In this document: positions 60,732 through 63,847 of the stretch, piece after piece
Layout: every line of letters begins with the position of its first letter
How positions within the stretch are numbered: position 1 is the stretch's first letter
Virus record (IMG/VR): IMGVR_UViG_3300005832_000038
Location: 1 to 63,847 of that record
DNA from: a virus
Direction: 5' to 3' (one strand)
DNA length: 63,847 nucleotides
Made by a program: the position numbers and the translations under genes
The notes under the pieces: model-generated
Told to the model about the DNA's origin: nothing
The model's database searches: none
The model's input: only the letters and a program-made list of their open reading frames with translations

Positions 60732-61784
60732 ATGGCATTACCGACACTAGAAAACGGCCCGTACATTTTTAATGTGAATAACGTTTTTTCAGAGGGGTCT
60801 ACGGCAAACGCATCTAAGCGTATGATGCTAGAATTGAAAAACGCTCTAGTTTCTTTGGGTGGCACAGATGTTATTTGGCACGTTGTGGCGTCCAGTAATG
60901 GTTCTGCGGTAATCAACATTTTAGATTTAGACGAGGTACACGATTTATGGGTTAGCATATCAAATGTAATTTACAGCACGGGTGCGCATTCATGGTGTGT
61001 TTTAGCCAATAAAACAACGGGCGCTCAAATGTTGATCGACTACAATACAAACGTCCATTATTACGTCGATATGAAATATTCACCGGCTGGTACGTATGCT
61101 AGTGACGGCACAACGTCAAGTGCGCCAACCGCAACCGATGCGGCAACAATGCAATTGAACAATCAAGCATTTACCATAGATAATGCTGCATATCTTTCCT
61201 TTGTCCTAAGTGTTATGACTTCGGCCGATCATAAAACTACAAGATTTTATTTTCACAAAAAACAGAGTGGCGGTACGTCGGCGGGCGGGTGGATAGGACT
61301 TATTGAGGAGGTAGCTAATGCTCCATCGTTTTGGACGTCAGCAAATAAAACAGCGAAGTTGTATCTTAATACAGCTTTTGGGGTATCCACTACGCCCTCG
61401 TCAAAATCGCCTACATTGGCAAATATGGACAGTAATATTTGGTATATCCGTTTAGAAACGGATGCACCTTACGCTGGCTGGGTTGCTTGTTATCCAACTA
61501 TGGAAAGTTATGGGGCACTTGGCACTGGTCAAGCAGCCGCATTAATACACGTCGATGTTGATTTGGAATTACAAGAGGGTTATCCGATATGTCCTATTGG
61601 TCTGTATAGTGCCTACTCATCCAGTGTGTACGGTGGGCCTATGGGGCGATTACGCGATATTTACTGGGCACCTAATGCGCACGACTCATTAGACACATAC
61701 CCATCGGGGGGCGGAAAAGAGTGGATTAAGTGGGGATGCTTTTTTGTGCCTTGGAATGGTTCTACGCCGGTAGAGGAGCCATAG
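60732..61784 (+). CDS. Tail fibre-family paralogue 5
   Basis: 350 residues. Family blocks present (ENGPYIFNVNNVFSEGST, SVMTSADHKTTRFYFH, GRLRDIYWAP, VPWNGSTPV). The centre is as divergent as in the other copies, and its DNA core differs from the one shared by copies 1-4. IEEVANAPSFWTSANKTAKL places it nearer copies 1 and 3. Confidence 0.6.
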   Translation: MALPTLENGPYIFNVNNVFSEGSTANASKRMMLELKNALVSLGGTDVIWHVVASSNGSAVINILDLDEVHDLWVSISNVIYSTGAHSWCVLANKTTGAQMLIDYNTNVHYYVDMKYSPAGTYASDGTTSSAPTATDAATMQLNNQAFTIDNAAYLSFVLSVMTSADHKTTRFYFHKKQSGGTSAGGWIGLIEEVANAPSFWTSANKTAKLYLNTAFGVSTTPSSKSPTLANMDSNIWYIRLETDAPYAGWVACYPTMESYGALGTGQAAALIHVDVDLELQEGYPICPIGLYSAYSSSVYGGPMGRLRDIYWAPNAHDSLDTYPSGGGKEWIKWGCFFVPWNGSTPVEEP

Positions 61785-61794
61785 GAGTATAATT

Positions 61795-62844
61795 ATGGGT
61801 TACCCAGCATTGGAAAAAGGACCGTACATTTTTAATGTGAACAACTTGTTTTACGAATCGAACACAACCAATAAGGCAAAGCGCATATTGTTGGAACTGA
61901 AAAACTGCTTAGTGAATTTAGGCGGTGCTAATACGATTTGGACGGTAGTAGCCTCAAGTAATGGTGTTGACTTTGTGAATATAGGTGGCGTGGAACCGTT
62001 AGATTTGTGGAATGATATTTCTGATATTGTAGCTGCGCCAAATGGTACTGCGCATTCTTGGTGTGTTCTACAGAATGTGTTTACCGGGCAACAATTGATT
62101 ATTGCCGCCGATGGCGCAACTGTTGACAAATGTGAATTTTATGTATCCCCAGATGCCACCATTGCGGCGGATGGTACGGTAACAACTAATCCTACGGCTA
62201 CTGATTATGGTGGAATATGGTATTCGGGCACAACATACACGACATTAACTTCGGCATACACAAAATTTGTGATCAATGTGATGACTTCCGCAGATTACAC
62301 AATAACCCGTATCTATGTCCATGAACGCAATAGTACGACGGGTGAAACAGGGGGTAAAACGGCTTTCCTAGAAAACATGCAGCAAACGCCTTCTGCGTGG
62401 AATTCGACAATTAAATTTGTTAGATTAGCAAATAATTATAGTGTTACGTTTGCTTTTGAACCTGTGGACAAAACACCGAAATTAGTAGACTTTGATGGAT
62501 CTAGTATAGCCGTCAAATACCAAACAGCGGAACCGTATGATGAGTGGTTAAGCGCGTACCCTACTTGTGAATGCTACGACAATTTTGTGGGTACAAACGC
62601 AAATCCGTTAATGCAAAATGACGCTATACAAGGTTCGATAGACGGGCACCCAGTAAATCCCATAGGTGTGTTTAAATCGACCAATCCCAAAGGTGGGGCT
62701 CTTGGACGATTGGCCGATATTTATTTAGCGCAGCAAACGCATGACACTTTAGACACGTACCCAGCGGACGGCTCTAGGCTATGGGTAAAATGGGGCTGTT
62801 TCATGGTGCCTTGGAACGGCTCGGTACCGCAGGACGCGGTATAG
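61795..62844 (+). CDS. Tail fibre-family paralogue 6
   Basis: 349 residues. Family blocks present (EKGPYIFNVNNLFYESNT, NVMTSADYTITRIYVH, GRLADIYLAQ, VPWNGSVPQ). LENMQQTPSAWNSTIKFVRL is the most diverged of the second-block variants and is nearest copies 2 and 4. AGGAG precedes the ATG. Confidence 0.6.
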   Translation: MGYPALEKGPYIFNVNNLFYESNTTNKAKRILLELKNCLVNLGGANTIWTVVASSNGVDFVNIGGVEPLDLWNDISDIVAAPNGTAHSWCVLQNVFTGQQLIIAADGATVDKCEFYVSPDATIAADGTVTTNPTATDYGGIWYSGTTYTTLTSAYTKFVINVMTSADYTITRIYVHERNSTTGETGGKTAFLENMQQTPSAWNSTIKFVRLANNYSVTFAFEPVDKTPKLVDFDGSSIAVKYQTAEPYDEWLSAYPTCECYDNFVGTNANPLMQNDAIQGSIDGHPVNPIGVFKSTNPKGGALGRLADIYLAQQTHDTLDTYPADGSRLWVKWGCFMVPWNGSVPQDAV

Positions 62845-62857
62845 AAAGGATACGCAA

Positions 62858-62965
62858 ATGACAGATCGTGATGCTGGTGTATTAAATCCGTTGGCAGAAA
62901 CGCAACCAAGCGGGGGAGTGACGCCAATAAGGACAGTCCCACCATTGGTTCGATCCGTCCCATAG
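62858..62965 (+). CDS. 35-residue protein related to the tail of the 85-residue gene
   Basis: ATG with AAAGGA upstream, 35 codons. Its end (IRTVPPLVRSVP) matches the end of the gene at 60471 (VRSVPFLVRTVG) almost residue for residue. That similarity makes a chance frame unlikely. No function is known. Confidence 0.55.
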   Translation: MTDRDAGVLNPLAETQPSGGVTPIRTVPPLVRSVP

Positions 62966-62974
62966 GGGGTTTTA

Positions 62975-63847
62975 ATGACTGTGCTTGGCTATGGATTAGG
63001 CGGTTATGGAATTTTAGAACCGTGGGGATCTTCGGAATCGGGGGATGCTACCCCGGAAGCGGTAATCGCGGCGGGGGATTTCCTTGGTATTCTGGAAGCA
63101 ACATCTAGCGCGCTAGGCGAAGAAGACAACGCGATAGGTGGATTGTGCCTCACGAGATCGACATCGGTAATTGACGCAGGCGCGACGACGTTCCCAGTCG
63201 AAACTACGGAAGATTGGGGAGATACCGGGAAAATCTCGATAGACGGTGTGGTGTATTATTATACAGGGAAAACCGACACAACATTTACGGGAATCACGTA
63301 TCGCGCCGGGGGAGTTTTTGTAAACGGTGCGGCGATTCGACATAGGATAGGCAGCACGGTTGTTGACATAAGCCGTACGCGTAGCGCGCTCGAGCGCCTA
63401 CGCAGGGCGATGCTCGTGGAGTATGCGGAAGGCGAGGATCTAAGTGTTATTGGCCGCAATCTGAAAGTCAATAGATTGCCTGTACTTTCCGGGGATGACC
63501 AATTTCGGGAATTAATTAAGGCCATGGCTTATAACCCGAAAGGTACCGTACTAGGAATAACTTTGGTGCTAGAAGCACTTTTGGGTGCGGGGAACGCGGA
63601 GGTTTACGAGGATTTAATCGCCTTCCCCAATATTGTTTTTATTAAAATGGCTAGTGCCGGTTTGTTAAAAACCGTGGCGATTGGATCAGCTTATGTAACC
63701 GGGCATGAATACGACGCTTTGACTGGTTCTGGCGAAACATTGACCCTGGCAACCGAACCCTTGGCCATTGGTGGGGCAAAACTCCTCAGTTTAGGGGAGC
63801 TATTTGAATTTACCGCAGAAAAGCCCAGTGCTTCCCTGTACGCGTAT
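62975..63847 (+). CDS. Tail/baseplate-like protein, cut by window end
   Basis: 291 codons visible, no stop before the edge. ATG with AGGGGGT upstream. The N-terminus is a Gly/Leu-rich flexible stretch (YGLGGYGILEPWG). The centre (YAEGEDLSVIGRNLKVNRLP, then FRELIKAMAYNPKGT, ALLGAGNAEVYEDL, FPNIVFIKM) is a pattern found in phage tail or baseplate-tip proteins. It probably continues for an unknown distance past the window. Confidence 0.6.
   Translation, partial: MTVLGYGLGGYGILEPWGSSESGDATPEAVIAAGDFLGILEATSSALGEEDNAIGGLCLTRSTSVIDAGATTFPVETTEDWGDTGKISIDGVVYYYTGKTDTTFTGITYRAGGVFVNGAAIRHRIGSTVVDISRTRSALERLRRAMLVEYAEGEDLSVIGRNLKVNRLPVLSGDDQFRELIKAMAYNPKGTVLGITLVLEALLGAGNAEVYEDLIAFPNIVFIKMASAGLLKTVAIGSAYVTGHEYDALTGSGETLTLATEPLAIGGAKLLSLGELFEFTAEKPSASLYAY

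Overview
The window is about 64 kb of the structural half of a large tailed bacteriophage (or prophage-like) genome. The virion is contractile (myovirus), shown by a tail sheath, tail tube, frameshifted tail chaperones, tape measure, LysM/gp25 baseplate proteins and a J-like wedge protein. Almost every gene lies on the + strand with short gaps or ATGA/TAATG overlaps, and AGGAGG-like ribosome sites point to a bacterial host. Nothing in the sequence names the host. There are no rRNA genes, CRISPR arrays or insertion sequences. Replication genes and a recognisable small terminase are not in the window.

Layout. 1-7.9 kb: a block of about 25 very small genes, many with zinc-ribbon cysteine pairs, plus a YkgJ-type cysteine-cluster protein, a lipoprotein and a tRNA-like element with an oversized structured variable region. 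7.9-11.1 kb: large terminase interrupted by two inteins, one with a LAGLIDADG endonuclease and one mini-intein. 11.2-25.2 kb: an unusual block with the portal gene inside it and very large multidomain proteins around it. These include repeated winged helices, a zeta-toxin-like P-loop kinase, a Mu gpF-like minor head protein fused to a DdrB/ParB-like polyvalent domain and a kinase-fold domain, and an HNH endonuclease gene embedded antisense in that last gene. Several of these proteins share a short sequence module (LDEFAKG, then GPYYGPRGGKW, then IPW) that looks like a common tag. 25.3-28.5 kb: prohead protease, acidic scaffold candidate and major capsid protein, bounded by terminators. 28.5-35.7 kb: decoration and head-fibre-like proteins. 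35.7-36.9 kb: a papain/NlpC-like peptidase and a membrane coiled-coil protein that might form a lysis pair. 36.9-41.3 kb: neck and head-tail joining. 41.3-47.3 kb: sheath, tube, chaperones and tape measure. 47.3-53.7 kb: baseplate. 53.7-63.8 kb: tail fibres, including six tandem paralogues of about 350 residues, and a tail protein cut by the window end.

How the genes work together: terminase, portal, protease, scaffold and capsid genes build and fill the head. The MuF-like, zeta-like and winged-helix proteins are candidates for internal head proteins delivered with the DNA (inference). The neck, sheath, tube, chaperone, tape measure and baseplate genes build the tail, and the fibre paralogue array probably supplies variable receptor binding.

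Most interesting signals: the tagged multidomain cargo-like proteins, the antisense HNH gene inside an open reading frame, the double-intein terminase, the tRNA-like element with a structured insertion, and the six-copy fibre array. All family assignments come from reading motifs by eye; no database search was run.
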